DNA of 64,000 nucleotides from Cubamyces lactineus (Eukaryota > Basidiomycota > Agaricomycetes > Polyporales > Polyporaceae). Location: NCBI GenBank assembly GCA_022376465.1, contig JACDTU010000011.1, forward strand, positions 372,001 to 436,000, read 5' to 3'. Below the pieces are notes generated by a model. That model saw only the letters and a list, made by a program, of their open reading frames with translations, searched no databases and had not been told where the DNA came from. Of the stretch, positions 1-11,932 are shown piece by piece (within the stretch, counting starts at the first letter, position 1; each line of letters opens with the position of its first letter). The position numbers were made by a program, and so were the translations under genes.

Positions 1-2018
1 TACACATGCGTCCTGCAGCAGGATTAGGAGCACGACGAGTAACTCTGGAAGAGAAGATTCGACAAGAACGTGAGATCGCATTGGAAGAGGGTACGTGCCT
101 CGAAGATTATTCAAAGTAATTCGCCCTAATATTCTCCTTAGGCTACGCGCTTCGCGAAGCTGAAGAGGCTGCCGCGGCTGCGGCAGCAGCAGCGGCAGGT
201 GCGTCGGAAGATACGGGTTGCTTCAGGAGAATCGGTGGGACTCAGATGCCAATAGGACGTCCGCATGTGCCTGCACCATCACCTCCGCCCCAGCAAGCCC
301 TGCCCCAGCATGCGCACCTCCGGCATCAGCGTAGGGATTCAGATACTGTTCGCGGGGGCTCGGGCTCCGGATCTCCCACTGCCGTAGAGGGCATTCCAGC
401 ACGAAGCAGACGCAGCCCCAGCATGCCTGAGGCCCCATTGAAGGCCCCCCAATGGGCGACGGCTCCCGAGGAGCCCCACCATCAGCTTCAGCAACAGCTA
501 CCCCCGCAACCTCAACCGCAAACCCAACCGTCGATGAAAGCGGCGCCACCTCCCGCATTCCCTCATATTTCGGGCAAGGCGCCTACGATCTATGTAAGTG
601 GACTTCCGGATCAGCCTCATCGCCCACAACACCTGCGGAAATGTGCTGACATGCGCCACATGGAGCAGGTAAACAAGAAGGCGTATGCGCGTTTGGACCT
701 GATTGGGAAAGGCGGGTCGTCCAGAGTGTTCAGGGTGATGAACGGCGCGAACGAGATCTTTGCGTTGAAGCGCGTCGCGCTGGACAAAGCAGATGCGGAT
801 ACCATCGCCGGCTACATGAACGAGATTGGGCTGCTGAAGCGCTTGGACGGCAATGCGCGCATTATTCGGTTGCTTGACAGTGAGGTCCGTCAGACCACCG
901 CCAATTCGAAAGGCCAATTGATGCTTGTGATGGAATGTGGCGAGATCGGTACGTGCGCGAAGATTCGGATCGGATGAAGGTACTGAACTGTACCGCAGAC
1001 CTCGCGAAACTACTCCAAGAGCAACAGAAGGAGCCAATGGATCCGGTGTGGATTGCCTACTATTGGAAACAGGTATGGAATAGACACAGCGGCATCGACA
1101 ACGCCTCTGTTCCGTTTCTGACGCGCGACTCCGTAGATGCTGCAAGCGGTGCAAGTCATACATGAGGAGAAGATCGTGCATTCCGATCTCAAGCCCGCGA
1201 ACTTCGTACTGGTCCGCGGGCAGCTCAAGCTCATCGACTTTGGTATCGCCAATGCAATTGCGAACGATACGACCAACATCCAGCGCGACCACCAGATCGG
1301 CACAGTCAACTACATGTCGCCAGAGGCGATTGAGCTTCCCGATGGCATGCGTCGACTGAAGGTCGGCCGTCCATCCGACGTCTGGTCACTAGGGTGCATC
1401 TTGTACCAGATGGTATACGGCCAACCGCCTTTCCAGGCCCTGTCGGTATATCACAAGATGAAGGCGATCCCAGATGAGGACCACGTCATTGAGTTCCCTG
1501 AGTATGCGGTACCCGTCGCACCGCGTCGCAAGGATGCACCTATGACAGGCTCACCGCCACAACGCATGGAGCACCTGAAAGTGCGTGTACCGCAGAGCAT
1601 CATCAACACGATGAAGAGCTGCCTCGTGCGCAATCCCAAGGCACGCGCCACCATCCCTGAGTTGCTGCAGCAGAACTGGTTAGAACGTGAGTTGCCGTGA
1701 TCTCCGCTCAGCTCAGTACCATGGGCTGACGACGTGTGCCTCGTAGCCGACGTGCCCCCTGCACCGTCGCCCCCTCCGCCCCCTCCAGCACCAGAACCGA
1801 AGTTGCGTGAAGACGAGACGATCATCAATCCCCATTATATGGCGCAGCTGCTCCAGTATGGTATCAGTCTCGGCTTGCAGGGGCGCTGTCTGGAAGGAGA
1901 GGAACTCGAGGAGACAGCGAAGGTATGCCCTATAATCAGCCCTCAGATGCACCAGAATTGCTAACGTTACACTACACAGCGGCTTGTGACGGAACTTCAG
2001 AACCTTCACTCGCGTTAG
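1..2018 (+). CDS. MPS1: Mps1/TTK-type dual-specificity spindle-checkpoint kinase, 3' part
   Basis: Protein kinase of the Mps1/TTK family, which acts at kinetochores in the spindle assembly checkpoint and in spindle-pole duplication. Seven exons are visible: about 1-91, 142-198, 256-948, then two separated by the intron ending at 1137, then 1747-1922 and 1980-2018. The first exons encode a charged helix (LEEKIRQEREIALEEG) followed by a poly-Ala run, then a Pro/Gln-rich linker. The kinase domain starts near 680 with the glycine loop IGKGGSSRVF and the lysine in FALKRV. The catalytic loop reads HSDLKPANF, with the Ser that replaces Arg of HRD as in TTK, followed by DFGIA and MSPEAI. A Pro-rich tail ends in a short helix. 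The ATG at 6 is in frame, but family members have a longer N-terminus, so the gene probably begins upstream of the window. Family assignment is firm; the 5' end is not seen. Confidence 0.93.
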
Positions 2019-4194
2019 TGCATTGTGCAGATCCCCGGTGACACCCCCTCTACTATGGCCGCCGCGCCTCCTGAGGCCGCCTTGTGCCTTCTCGCCCCCG
2101 GTGCTGGCGGGCGCTGCAGCTTGGATAGCTCACGCGAAAGAGCATGCTCTCGCCTGGGACTATACACCGCGAAGCATTCTCGGCGAATGGAGCTGCATCC
2201 CTCGGGGTCGTAGCGCCCTCTCCTCTCTCCCACCTCGTCTCCCTGTTTAGGTCGCATATGTTTGATTATCTCGCTATGCTATGTCTTCGCGCTATCGTCG
2301 GTCGGGTTTTTCGCAACGCATTTCCTCGCTTTTGTGCACCGCTTCATACCTTACACCTCACCTTCCTCCGCTTATCTTTCCGTTCCCTTCACTGGCAAGT
2401 TCGGTTTCGTCTTTCGCGGCCCTGTCCACGCATGTTTTTTGTCAGAACGGCAACAGCAGCAGCAACTCGGATTCGGACTGGTATATGCAACCATCGCGCC
2501 TCGCCTCATCTCTTCGCCGTTTTCTCCCCAAACGTCTTGCCCGGGCTCCCGCTATGCGCGCACACGCTCGGGCCGGGCCGCATACTGTACCACTATTAGT
2601 CTGCATCTGCTCAATGTCGCTGTTTCGTATGCACACATCCCACATGCCTGTATGTTCTTACCGCATTGAATCTAGCTCTATCATCTCGGCCACTACAGTT
2701 CTGCCCCCTCTAAGCAGCAAGTTGTTGCGACCCTAGGCGCTTGCCAATTGGGGCTCACAACTAGTAGGCGTCAATTATGGCACTGCGCCTTGGGATGTTG
2801 TTCGGATTCTTGCACCTGATACACCACATGCACCACCCATTATGCCAGGTAGACGTCGTATGTGTGGATTGCGATGAATGCACCTTACTAGGTTGGGCTT
2901 CGTACATGCACGACTGACCGAACGCTGTCGGACAGGCTGGAAACCTTGAACATGTAGTATGATGTTGACTACAAGGGCCGCCGCTGAGCTACTGCGGTTG
3001 CAAGTTCTTGCAATCTCGCAGATACACACTAGGTGCGTATATCACTATGTAGCACGATATCTACTAATGGCCCAGCGAGACCGTTGAAAGACAAGCCCCA
3101 TGCCGAGACTGGCGGGTATATGATCAGGCCGTGTAAGCCCCTACAACCTTTAGCGGGGCGAATTCCCGTACCGCCGTTGGCACCGCAGTCCCCAGCCCGA
3201 AGCTATCTCGACACGCTCCGTGCATAGAAGCCGTGAGCACAGGTTGAAATGTACGTCAATTGTTGGGCGTGCCGAGCGCCGTGATCTTTGGATGCGCCGC
3301 AGGGTCTCTTCTTTCATCTGCCCGAGCCGGCGCATGTTCAACCGCAGTACTCGGGATAGTGAAGTGCTGAGGGAACTTCTTTCCACATGGTGCTGCACAA
3401 ACCCTACGGCATCTACGCACGCGCCGGCAGCCATTTATATCATCGGTCCATCTCGACAGGATCCTACTTGTTATTGTGGGGCCTAGCAGGGAGTGGTCGA
3501 CATTGGTTCTCCTCAGGATAATCTGTTTCGGATGGTTCTTCTTGACGAGAGCTGACAGCGTACATCACAGACTGAGCTCCTAGGATCGTCAGTCCCGAGT
3601 TGCATGACACAACTGCGGTGATAGTCATGATACAGCCTATGTTCTATTGTCTTCGGCGCTGATTAGGCGTAAGTGGCACCGTCTTCCTCATCTGCCCGAG
3701 CCCATATAGCTGAACAAGCTTCCGCAGCCAACGTACACTGTCAGACGACGCGGCATTGCGGTGTCGTCGGTGCGTTGCATCCATGCCTCGGTGGTTCTTG
3801 TGACAGCGGCGCAGGAGGCGCTGCGAAGCGCGATATCCATTCGCTGCAAAGGCCGATCCTGCATAGGCACCGTCCAATCGCCCGCGAGAGGACATGCCGT
3901 CCTCCGCTCTTCTGGTGTATTAGGTTCGACCGATTGTTGGAGTTCTTGACTTCTTATATATCGTGTGGCAGGACGGAACAAGGCATTCTAACTAGCGTTG
4001 GGCATGGCTCCAGCGAGGCAGGGTCGAGGTTGACGGCTATGCAAATCTAGTTTGTCGAGCGTACAAATTCATAGGACCCTCTGGAAAGGGCACAGACACA
4101 TTGCGAGTGTACAATCTCCGGTGAGTCTCACATGCCTTGGCTATTTGGCGAGACATGCACACTAAGATACCCTTAACACCTCGGGAAGTGACCA
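2019..4194. other. Intergenic region, no supported gene
   Basis: About 2.2 kb between the kinase stop codon and the next gene. The first few hundred bases are pyrimidine-rich, as in a 3' UTR. Several open frames of 60-150 codons occur at 2144-2736 and 3150-4050, but they overlap one another, lack recognisable domains and have no convincing intron structure. A 14-base direct repeat (CATCTGCCCGAGCC) occurs at 3315-3328 and 3689-3702. I see no tRNA or transposon. Confidence 0.5.
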
Positions 4195-5730
4195 ATGGCG
4201 TTGAGCGTGCGCGACATTGGTATCGTCCCTTCGGTCGAGCGGTTCGTCAGTACCAACTATCTCCTCCGCCACATTCTCGTCCTCGCCCTCCTAGCAGTAC
4301 TCGCCCTCTCCTCGTCGATCGTGATCTACGTCCTCACCATCCGCTACGGCCACGCCGTCACATTCTCTCCCTCCGACCCCCGCGTCGGCTTCCAGGGCGA
4401 CTCGGGTGGACGGGACACGATGGACATCGTCTCCTCCTGCGCCACGACGCTCATCACCTGCATCTACAGCTCCGTGCACTTCGACGTCCCGCGGAGCTAC
4501 GCGCACCGCATCCCCGGCTTGCGCAAGTTGGTCACGCGCGAGTATTGGCTCGAGCTATGGGCCAAGATCACCTTCTGGCTCCTCGGCCTGTTCTCCCCAG
4601 AGATGCTCGTCCTGCACGCGTTCTACGAGTTTATGCTCGCCTGGCGCGACGCCAAGTGGATGCGCGCGCACGGGCACGCCGAATGGGAGATCACACACTC
4701 CTTCGCCGCCGACATGGGCGCCCTGGCACTGCCTTCCGACGAGAGCCACGGGGCACCCGCAGCGAGCGAAGGCTCTGTCAACCAAGTGCACTCGGGCTTC
4801 GCGCTGCACGAGCGGCTCCTGCGCCACCACACGCCCGGCGCGCTCGACTGCAAGGCGCTGGGGTACGAGCTCGCAGACCGCACCAAAGCCGATGGGCTCT
4901 TCAAGATCATCACGACGCTGCAGATCATCCGGTTCTCGGTCGGGACGCTCGCGCGGTGGGTCATGCACCTGCCCGTGGCGCCCCTCGAGGTGATTACGTG
5001 CGCGTACGTCGCGTGCACGCTCGTGTACTACACCCTCTGGTTCTACAAGCCGTACAACGTGACCGAGCGCATCGTCGTGCGCGTCGCGCCGACGCTGCAG
5101 CGCGCGGGGCGGATCCCGCCGGGGGCGGAGATGCAGGTGGAGGACCCGGAGCCGCAGAAGCCGCAAGGGAACCTCGCGCGGCGGCTGCTCCGCTTGTTCT
5201 GGGAGCACGTCTGCGTGCCGCCGCTCACAGAGAAGGATCGCCTGCAGGGGAGCGAGAAGCTGTACCAGAATAGCCCGTGTGAGTGCTTCTTTCTCCGAGC
5301 TCGCGGCAGCAGACACGCACGCAGCTCGACGCCGTCCCGTCTCAGACTCTCACCTATCACTTGCCCCGCAGACCTGACGCAAGGCTCGCTCGTCGCGGCC
5401 GTGGCGAGCCTCCTAGTCGGCTTCGCGCACCTCGCGTGCTGGGACGTCGAGTTCCCGAACAGCAACGGGCAGGCGCTCTGGCGGTGGTGCACGCTCGTGC
5501 TGATCGTGCACCCGATCGTCGTGTGCGTCATCATCCTCGGCGCGGCGGTCGTCCAGCGCGGGTGGGTGACGGCCGCGATGAACAAGATGGCGCTCACGCT
5601 CATCGTCGTGTACTGCATCGCGCGCCTCATCCTCCTCATCCTCCTCGGGCACTCGTTCCAGAGCCTGCCCAAGGGCGTGTATGACACCAAGGACGTGCCG
5701 TGGCTGTCGTTCATCCCGTTCATCCACTAA
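4195..5730 (+). CDS. Multi-pass membrane protein of unknown function
   Basis: Predicted integral membrane protein of about 480 residues with two exons, 4195-5278 and 5372-5730. The intron is a multiple of three and open in frame, so an unspliced reading would give 511 residues. The donor GTGAGT and acceptor CCGCAG are clear, and splicing rebuilds a Tyr codon. Hydrophobic segments lie near residues 24-45, 79-97, 123-150, 240-285 and three more in exon 2. The loops contain Trp and Arg, and there is no cleavable signal peptide. It starts at the ATG in ACCAATGGC. I do not recognise a named family; similar proteins of unknown function are common in mushrooms (general recollection, not a search). 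The next gene downstream is convergent. Confidence 0.8.
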   Translation: MALSVRDIGIVPSVERFVSTNYLLRHILVLALLAVLALSSSIVIYVLTIRYGHAVTFSPSDPRVGFQGDSGGRDTMDIVSSCATTLITCIYSSVHFDVPRSYAHRIPGLRKLVTREYWLELWAKITFWLLGLFSPEMLVLHAFYEFMLAWRDAKWMRAHGHAEWEITHSFAADMGALALPSDESHGAPAASEGSVNQVHSGFALHERLLRHHTPGALDCKALGYELADRTKADGLFKIITTLQIIRFSVGTLARWVMHLPVAPLEVITCAYVACTLVYYTLWFYKPYNVTERIVVRVAPTLQRAGRIPPGAEMQVEDPEPQKPQGNLARRLLRLFWEHVCVPPLTEKDRLQGSEKLYQNSPCECFFLRARGSRHARSSTPSRLRLSPITCPADLTQGSLVAAVASLLVGFAHLACWDVEFPNSNGQALWRWCTLVLIVHPIVVCVIILGAAVVQRGWVTAAMNKMALTLIVVYCIARLILLILLGHSFQSLPKGVYDTKDVPWLSFIPFIH

Positions 5731-6482
5731 ACGATTATGCATGCCCTGGCATGACATAGTCCGCAGGACGGACAACTGTTGATCCCCCTGTGGTCACTGC
5801 TTGGCTCTCATTGTGCGCTACGGACTACGTCGGAGATGGGCGACAACGCCGCTACCTCCGCTCCGAGTGAAAACGCCCCAATGTTGCTTACATGTATACG
5901 TACAACTCAAGATCAGACACTCACCGAATGAATGCATACGCGCCGCACAGCCACCCGCGATCTCGCTAGTTTCCTCCAACCAGGATAGTATTACAACGCC
6001 GGGTGGTACTACAGACAGAAGGACAGCAGAGGGAGAGGAAGAAAGGCGCAACGCAGCATGAGGAAGACAGAGCCAAGTGGTAATAGTACTAGTATCAATA
6101 AAGCAGCAGGCAACGCCGGTAGCGGCAGCAGCCCAGAGTAGTATGGGAGTATGGAAAGGAGGGGGTTAGATGGCAAGTACCGGGAATCGGATAGTGAATC
6201 GCGAGCACTCCGCGACGACGGCGGTGTGGTGCCGCCGAGAGGGAAGTGGACAACAAGAACGGAGGGGCTGCCAGCGAGTACGGCACGCGTACAGCGCACG
6301 AGTGAGGGGAGGCACGCAGCAAGCAGCATATAGCAGGGATAAATAGAACAAGGGGACGACGCACGGGCAAACGAGCAACAAAGAATGAACGGTAAGCGCG
6401 AAAACCTTTTTCACCAAATACCTCCCTCTCTAAGAGGCCGGTGGTTCCCGTCTCGCAAGCGACGCCGCGCTTCTAACAGCGC
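5731..6482. other. Convergent intergenic spacer
   Basis: Roughly 750 bases between two convergent membrane-protein genes, presumably both 3' UTRs. The stretch from about 6010 to 6380 is purine-rich on the plus strand (pyrimidine-rich in the sense of the minus-strand gene). No coding potential with recognisable features was found. Confidence 0.5.
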
Positions 6483-8077
6483 TCAGTTCTTCTCCTTCGC
6501 GTACCCCCCAAAGTCGGTCTCGCTCTCGACCGTCACGCGCACGCCCTCAGGGATAGGCGGCACCTCAACGGGGGACTCGACGGGGAAGATATCGCCCTCC
6601 TTCTGGTCGCGCCCGCCCACGGAGCTCTTCCCGTCCCAGTCCGCGCCGCCCTTGTCGCCCGCGCCGAGTGGCACCGCGTACGTCGTGGGCTGATCTGCAC
6701 CAACGCGACCGATGCTGAGCACCGGGTTCGTGCCGGGAGGGATGCCCGTGCCCGCGCCGCCCGCGCCAGCGCCGACGCGCGCTGAGGACAGGACGTGGGT
6801 GGTGTTGCCCGAGCGCGAGCGAGACGGGTTGGACGAGGACGAGACGGCGTAGGAACCGCCCTTGGCGAGCGAGCCACGGACGGCGAGGATGATGCGCATC
6901 GTCATGGACGCGGTGAGCACGGCGGCCATGCTCGTGACAATGGTGCGGACGGGGTCCTCGGGCCCAGTCGGCTTGATGATGAACCAGAAGAGCATGTTCA
7001 CCATGTTCACGGCCCAGATCGAGCCGTAGAGGTTAAGGCCGTCGCGGAGCATGAGCTTCCAGTACGAGAGCTGCTTGACCTTGAGCGAGCGCAACGAGCG
7101 GTGTACGGCAAGAGCGAACTGTGGGCGTGAGCGCGTAAGCGTGAGTAAGATGGACGGATGTGGTGGACCGGCGCAGAACTCACTGAGGCGGTGTACGTGA
7201 GAGTGGCGGAAAGCCAGTAGATGCCAACCCAATTCGACTTGGGCTCAGCGATACAACCCTGACCGTCCTTGAGGGGAGTAGCTGAGGACGAGTACTGGTT
7301 AGTCCATCATAGTGTGGCTAAGTGGATGCGATGGATGGAAACTCACAGCGATAGAAGCCACAGCAGATAGCAGTTACCACTACCTGGAGGGCAAGGAAAC
7401 CGCCCATGGTATAAAGGACGTTGCGGTTCTTCTCGTAGATGGCATGGATGCGGATCACGTGCACGAGGGAGCAGGCGGCGAGGAGGATTGCGGTGCAGAT
7501 GGGCTCGAAGAGGAAGAAGTGGGAACATTGCTGTGTAGAAGGTCAGTTAATATGGCAGGCGTGGGACGAGCGCATTCAGACGGAGAAGTGCCGACGGAGA
7601 TGGGATTCAGGGAGCCTGTCTCGGAGTTTGTCTACTTATGTGGTTGCCATCATCCTCCGGGGGTATCGGGGGGATGGCGACAAGCTCTCTTTGCAGACCA
7701 GACGAGAGGAGGCAAGCGTACTTACTGCCTGTGACCACTTGGTATCAAAGAATGCGACGCCTAGTCGTCAAGATGATAAGTGACTAGATGTGAGACATGC
7801 GAGAGGGGGACGCACCGACTATGGTGAACTCGACCGGCATGAATATGCGGAGGAAGTGGAAGAGGATCTTGAGCGGCGGCCATTCAGGAGTGCGAAGGAG
7901 ACGCCATGTGCGAGGAGAGAGAACGAGAGTGTCCCAGGCGGCGACAGTGAGAGTGCATACGAAGAAGTACTTGTGCGCGGAGAGGTGTGGGGGAAGGTTG
8001 AGGTAGGGCGGTAAGATCTGGGAGAGGTCTGGCATGGCGTCCGAAGACGAGTCTGTTGAGTTTCCTGAAGAATTCAT
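6483..8077 (-). CDS. Seven-helix fungal membrane protein resembling the DUF6533 family
   Basis: Integral membrane protein of about 400 residues. Read on the minus strand, the exons are 8077-7816, 7760-7726, 7530-7347, about 7279-7187 and about 7118-6483, each with clean GT and AG sites. The N-terminal third has the pattern WDTLVLSPRTW followed by WPPLKILFHFLR, which resembles basidiomycete membrane proteins whose N-terminus is catalogued as DUF6533. Five or more further hydrophobic helices follow, including one with VVVTAICCGF. The last hundred residues are a Gly/Ser/Pro-rich soluble tail that ends in Lys-Glu-Lys-Asn. Proteins of this type are abundant in mushrooms and have no established function; a receptor-like topology is inference only. 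The 35-nt second exon is unusually small, but both of its borders keep frame. Confidence 0.78.
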
Positions 8078-9195
8078 GGCCGCGGTCTTCCTGAGAGCGA
8101 GGGGACAAAAGGAGAGGAGGCGGACGGGGAGGAGGCGGAGGCGGAGGAGGGAAGGGGAGATAGCAAGGGCCTCTGGGAGACGGCGTCTCTGGGGTCGGCT
8201 AGTATACTCCTTTCGGCGTCTACGGGCGTCTGATCATCAACTGTCCAATCACAGCTTCGATCACTCGGACGCCTTCCGTCCCTGGTCCACCACATTCATC
8301 CTCTCTCGACATTTGCGTTCAACGCATCATACATCCTTCCTTCAAGCATGGAAAGACACTCCTACGTTGGCTAATAATATGCAGAAACAGAGACATTCGA
8401 CCAACCGCATATAAGCTCAATCTCAAGCTGGCGTCCATTCTGGACGTCTATGCGGCTACACCATAACCTAGTCCGCACGCATAGCCCCTGTGTGCGCCCA
8501 CCATCATCCCTGCCAACGCCATCCAACCGTATTTTCTCACCGTATCGTCCTATTCTCAGCCAGCCAACGTTGTGATCTTCTTGTCGCACGACTGCGCTTG
8601 ACGCCAACCCGCAACTATACGACCGCTCGTCGACTTCACGTGGTCTTACCAGTTGGTAGCACAGAGAAGCGACCCGCTGCTGAGATGCAACGGCGACCAC
8701 CGTGTTGAATGCCCTGCACCGCACGTCGGGCTGTCGTCGAGGACCGGTACCGTCTCTACCGCCTCCCTTACGTCTTGTGATGATCTTCGTGTTTGTGTCC
8801 CTGCCAATGCAGTGCCACGCCTGGGATGTTCGCTATTGCTATATATTAGCGGCGCAGTCTACATTCGGTGTAGCACTGCACCCAGGCTGTCAACGCCATG
8901 ATTCCCCCGGCGCTTCCTCCGCCATGCACGGACGAGGTTCATCGTTACAGCGATTTTCTCAGCTCATGTCCTCTCGTGCCTGGGACCCGAGGTTGCCACT
9001 GCTTGCGTGCCCCAGGCACCATCCAGGTGCAACACAAACTTCACGGTTCGATGGGCTGCCCTCGACTATCCTGCAGATCCGCGTAACGTCCTCCCTTGAC
9101 CGGGCAATGATCGAATTTGTGTGTGTGCGATGTCCGCGGTCCTGACGAGCTGACCTGCGATCGCCAAGCATGTCGGCGTCGGATTTTGTAGTTCC

Positions 9196-9253
9196 TGTCG
9201 GTATGCGGGTTCCCTAGAGCCGCTTTACTCTAGAACCCGCGCACGTTCCGACA
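9196..9253. repeat. 58-bp foldback hairpin
   Basis: An imperfect palindrome. The outer ends are TGTCGG and CCGACA. The inner stem pairs GCGGGTTCCCTAGAG (9205-9219) with CTCTAGAACCCGC (9228-9240) around an 8-base loop. Between the outer and inner stems the arms differ in length (TAT against GCACGTT). The six-base ends are identical to those of the larger element at 11933-12114. Confidence 0.7.
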
Positions 9254-10503
9254 AATTAAGCCTGCATGCACATGACCCGTTCTATGAGTATGTCCCTCTC
9301 CGGTTGGTGGCCATATCTATATCGAGCGGTTCATGACCAGATTGTTGTTGTCCTCATGGTGTGACGCGTAACTATGGTCTGACAGGTAGCTAGACAATTA
9401 TCTGGCTTAGACTAATAGATCATACAGGATTCTGCTCTCGTACCTGCTTATGCGCCTTTCTACGGTTAAGTTCGTGTTAGTACTAGGGGGTCACAACCTC
9501 TATAAAGCCCAAGGAACGACACGTCGTCGGTGTGTAGATCTCTCGGTGCTTGCGTGTCTAGCATGACTGACGAGGCTTGCCCACGATCAGCGTCGCATCC
9601 TCAGCCTTGATGGGATCAACTTGTCACTGCGCGCGCGGTGGTGTTTGTACATGGATCGTTGGTATCGCTTCTGAAAGCCTCGGTCGATCCACTAGTATGC
9701 TGTACAGCTGTACAGAGCGATCTCTTGTGCGTTACACATACCGATGCGTGAATATGCACTGTGGTTCGCGCAGCTGATCCAGACCACACAGGGCGTCGTT
9801 CGCGCCACATCGAGCGCGTGACCTATCGCCCGCGGTCTGGCTCTTCGCTCAGACGCGTCAACTGTACATCTGCTCTGAAGAGAGAACCCGTTGCCGTGAG
9901 TGAATGCGATGTACCTCGTTCGTTCTGACGAATTGTTACCTTGACTTCCTGTTAAGCTCACCCGAGGCCCGGCCGGTGCTCCCGGATGTAGAAGGCTAGA
10001 AGCAGCATTCGATACATCCACAGGCGGCGACTCAAAAAGTCACAGTCCGCAGGCTGACGAACCCGTCGGCGACAGAACGTCATCGCGAAGCCTACGGTCG
10101 CCGTCGAGACTTCGAGACTCGAGATGATAGATCTGTGGATCACGATCAGGATAGCACGTCGATAGGTACGACACGGGCCCCAGCGAGCGTATGAGTACAC
10201 ACGCGGTGACGTCCTCCAGGACCGGCTCTACCTCCCTGTGGGAACGTGGGCCACTCTCTCCCGGAGAGATGCAGTGCTGGTGCGCGTCGGGCAACATTCG
10301 GGGGTGGCTTCCGCCCGCTAAATCGCAGAGGTGGCCAGTGCGCAGGCTCCAGGGCTGCGGTCCGAGAGCCACGACGGTTTGAGACATGGGACTCTCGCTC
10401 GTACGTACACGTACTGCGGCCACAATGCCGGCTGTGCTCTCGGGGGAGGCGAGGTCATCTGGTGGAAGGAACAAGGGGGATATGTGGTGCGGGTGACACG
10501 TAG

Positions 10504-10512
10504 TATATAAAG
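10504..10512 (+). promoter_or_regulatory. TATA-like box upstream of the macro-domain gene
   Basis: TATATAAAG about 400 bases before the likely start codon at 10916. It would be a TATA box only if the transcript has a long 5' UTR or an unseen 5' exon, so the assignment is tentative. Confidence 0.35.
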
Positions 10513-10915
10513 GGGGGGATGTCGCGGGGGCTCGGAGCTGCCATCTGTCTGTCACTGTGACTATCACCGTGCATTTCGACGGCGGCGACCTGACCCTCGA
10601 CGTTCGCCGAAGTATCTAGAGCTGGGCTGGGTGGCCGCGACGGGTGAGCATCTGCGCAGTCTGGCTTTGATCTCGTCTGGTGCTCCGCGGGCGTGTACTC
10701 ACCGCAAAGGTTCCGATTCAGACTCAATACAGAGAATACGACCGCTGTTCGCAGCCCGCTACAACGCCGCTGTTGTCTATCGCCTTCCCCGAGCCAGGTA
10801 TAAGTTCATGATCTGAACGCTCTGAATGCCTGTGCCAACACGCACCGTTCACGTCCTCCTCAGACACCCACATCTTAGACACATCGCCACAGCTCGGGCC
10901 CCGCTGTTCAGAAAC

Positions 10916-11767
10916 ATGGCCGCCGCTTCGACTGGCGCTCACGATCCCCGTACGGATCCCGAGCCAGATGCGTCCGTCTTGCCCGCGTTTGTGCTCATCG
11001 CCCCACCGCCACGATCGAGGGATACGGCCCCGTCGCTCTGCGATGCTTGGCGTGCTGCCTTTGCCGATCTACCTTCGCCCGTTGCTGCACGATTTGCGGT
11101 GAAGGAGGCGAGACTCGATCCCCAGGCGATCGCGAACGAGTTCGGACCGTGTCAGTGCGTCGTGTCTCCTGCAAACGCGTTCGGAATCATGGATGGAGGG
11201 TGAGTATCTTCGCATCGAGCTTCGCAAAAGGTCAGTGCTAGTATGAATGCGAGCTAACGAACGGAGTTTCGGCCTGCAAGGTACGACATGGCGCTCTCCG
11301 TCGCGTTCAAAGTCGACGGCGACACCTGGGCCCTGACCAACGCGGTGCAAGACGTGCTGCACGAGCGGTACCGGGGGTACCTCCCCCCCGGCTCGTGCGA
11401 GCTCGTCCCGCTCCCGCCCGCGCTGACGGCGTCGAACGCGCTCGGGTGCACGGTGCTCGCGACCGTGCCGACGATGCGCACGCCCGAGAGCGTGCGCTGG
11501 CACGTCGACCTCGTGTACGAGTGCATGTGGCACCTCCTCAGTGCGCTCTGGCGGTGGAACAGGGGCGAGCGGCCCCCCGGCGCGCGCCCCGTCGAGCGGG
11601 TGCTCATGACCGGGCTCGGCACCGGCTGGGGCCAGATCGGGCACGAGAAGTGTGCGCGCCAGATGGCGCTCGCCGCGCTCAACTTTGCGAAGGGGTGGGG
11701 CGTGCGTCCGAGGTGGGACGATGTCGAGCCGAGGACGGCGGAGATGGCTCGCACGAGGACTTTGTAG
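10916..11767 (+). CDS. Macro-domain-like protein
   Basis: Protein of about 255 residues with two exons, 10916-11199 and 11281-11767. The macro fold is recognised by VVSPANAFGIMDGG followed across the intron by YD, matching the ADP-ribose-binding Asn and Gly-rich loop of fungal macro-domain proteins, and by a later loop with TGLGTGWG. Such domains bind or hydrolyse ADP-ribose derivatives; the substrate here cannot be read from sequence. I chose the ATG at 10916 because of its good context (AAACATGGCC); an in-frame ATG at 10826 would add 30 residues rich in Arg and His and could make a targeting sequence. The intron falls exactly in the Gly loop codon and restores frame. It lies head-to-tail with the Pol12 gene. 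Confidence 0.8.
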
Positions 11768-11932
11768 TGCAGCGGGTCTGTGACAATGCACGGATGTAGA
11801 TGAAGGGATGTACTTGTACCCCAGGGCTCAGACTAAGCAAGCGACGGGATTTGAAAGTGCCAACTGTGGTTGTTCTAGTAGACGACAGGCAGTCAGTGGT
11901 CACGACATAGTCACTGACCTGAACTAGAGGTT

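Larger units (their letters stand above)
8078..10915. other. Gene-poor region of about 2.8 kb
   Basis: Apart from the hairpin at 9196-9253 and TATA-like sites near 9494 and 10504, I see no supported feature. Open frames such as 8371-8724 (minus) and 8702-9145 (plus) lack domains, intron signals and homology that I recognise. The region includes the promoter of the minus-strand membrane gene (next to 8077) and, at its right end, the promoter and possible 5' UTR of the macro-domain gene. Confidence 0.5.

Noticed and set aside
2144..2736. Three overlapping plus-strand open frames of 135-151 codons
   Set aside because: They overlap in different frames in a pyrimidine-rich 3' flank, have no domain or splice logic and look like chance frames.
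4555..5316. Long minus-strand open frame opposite the first membrane-protein gene
   Set aside because: It is the antisense shadow of high-GC codons in a well-supported gene; its Arg/Glu/Pro-rich composition is typical of such shadows.
8371..8724. 117-codon minus-strand open frame
   Set aside because: No recognisable motif, no promoter signal and no neighbouring exon; chance length in GC-rich DNA.
9494..9610. TATA-like CTATAAAG followed by a 15-codon frame at about 9563
   Set aside because: The peptide has no signal, CaaX end or known small-peptide pattern, and no downstream exon could be supported.
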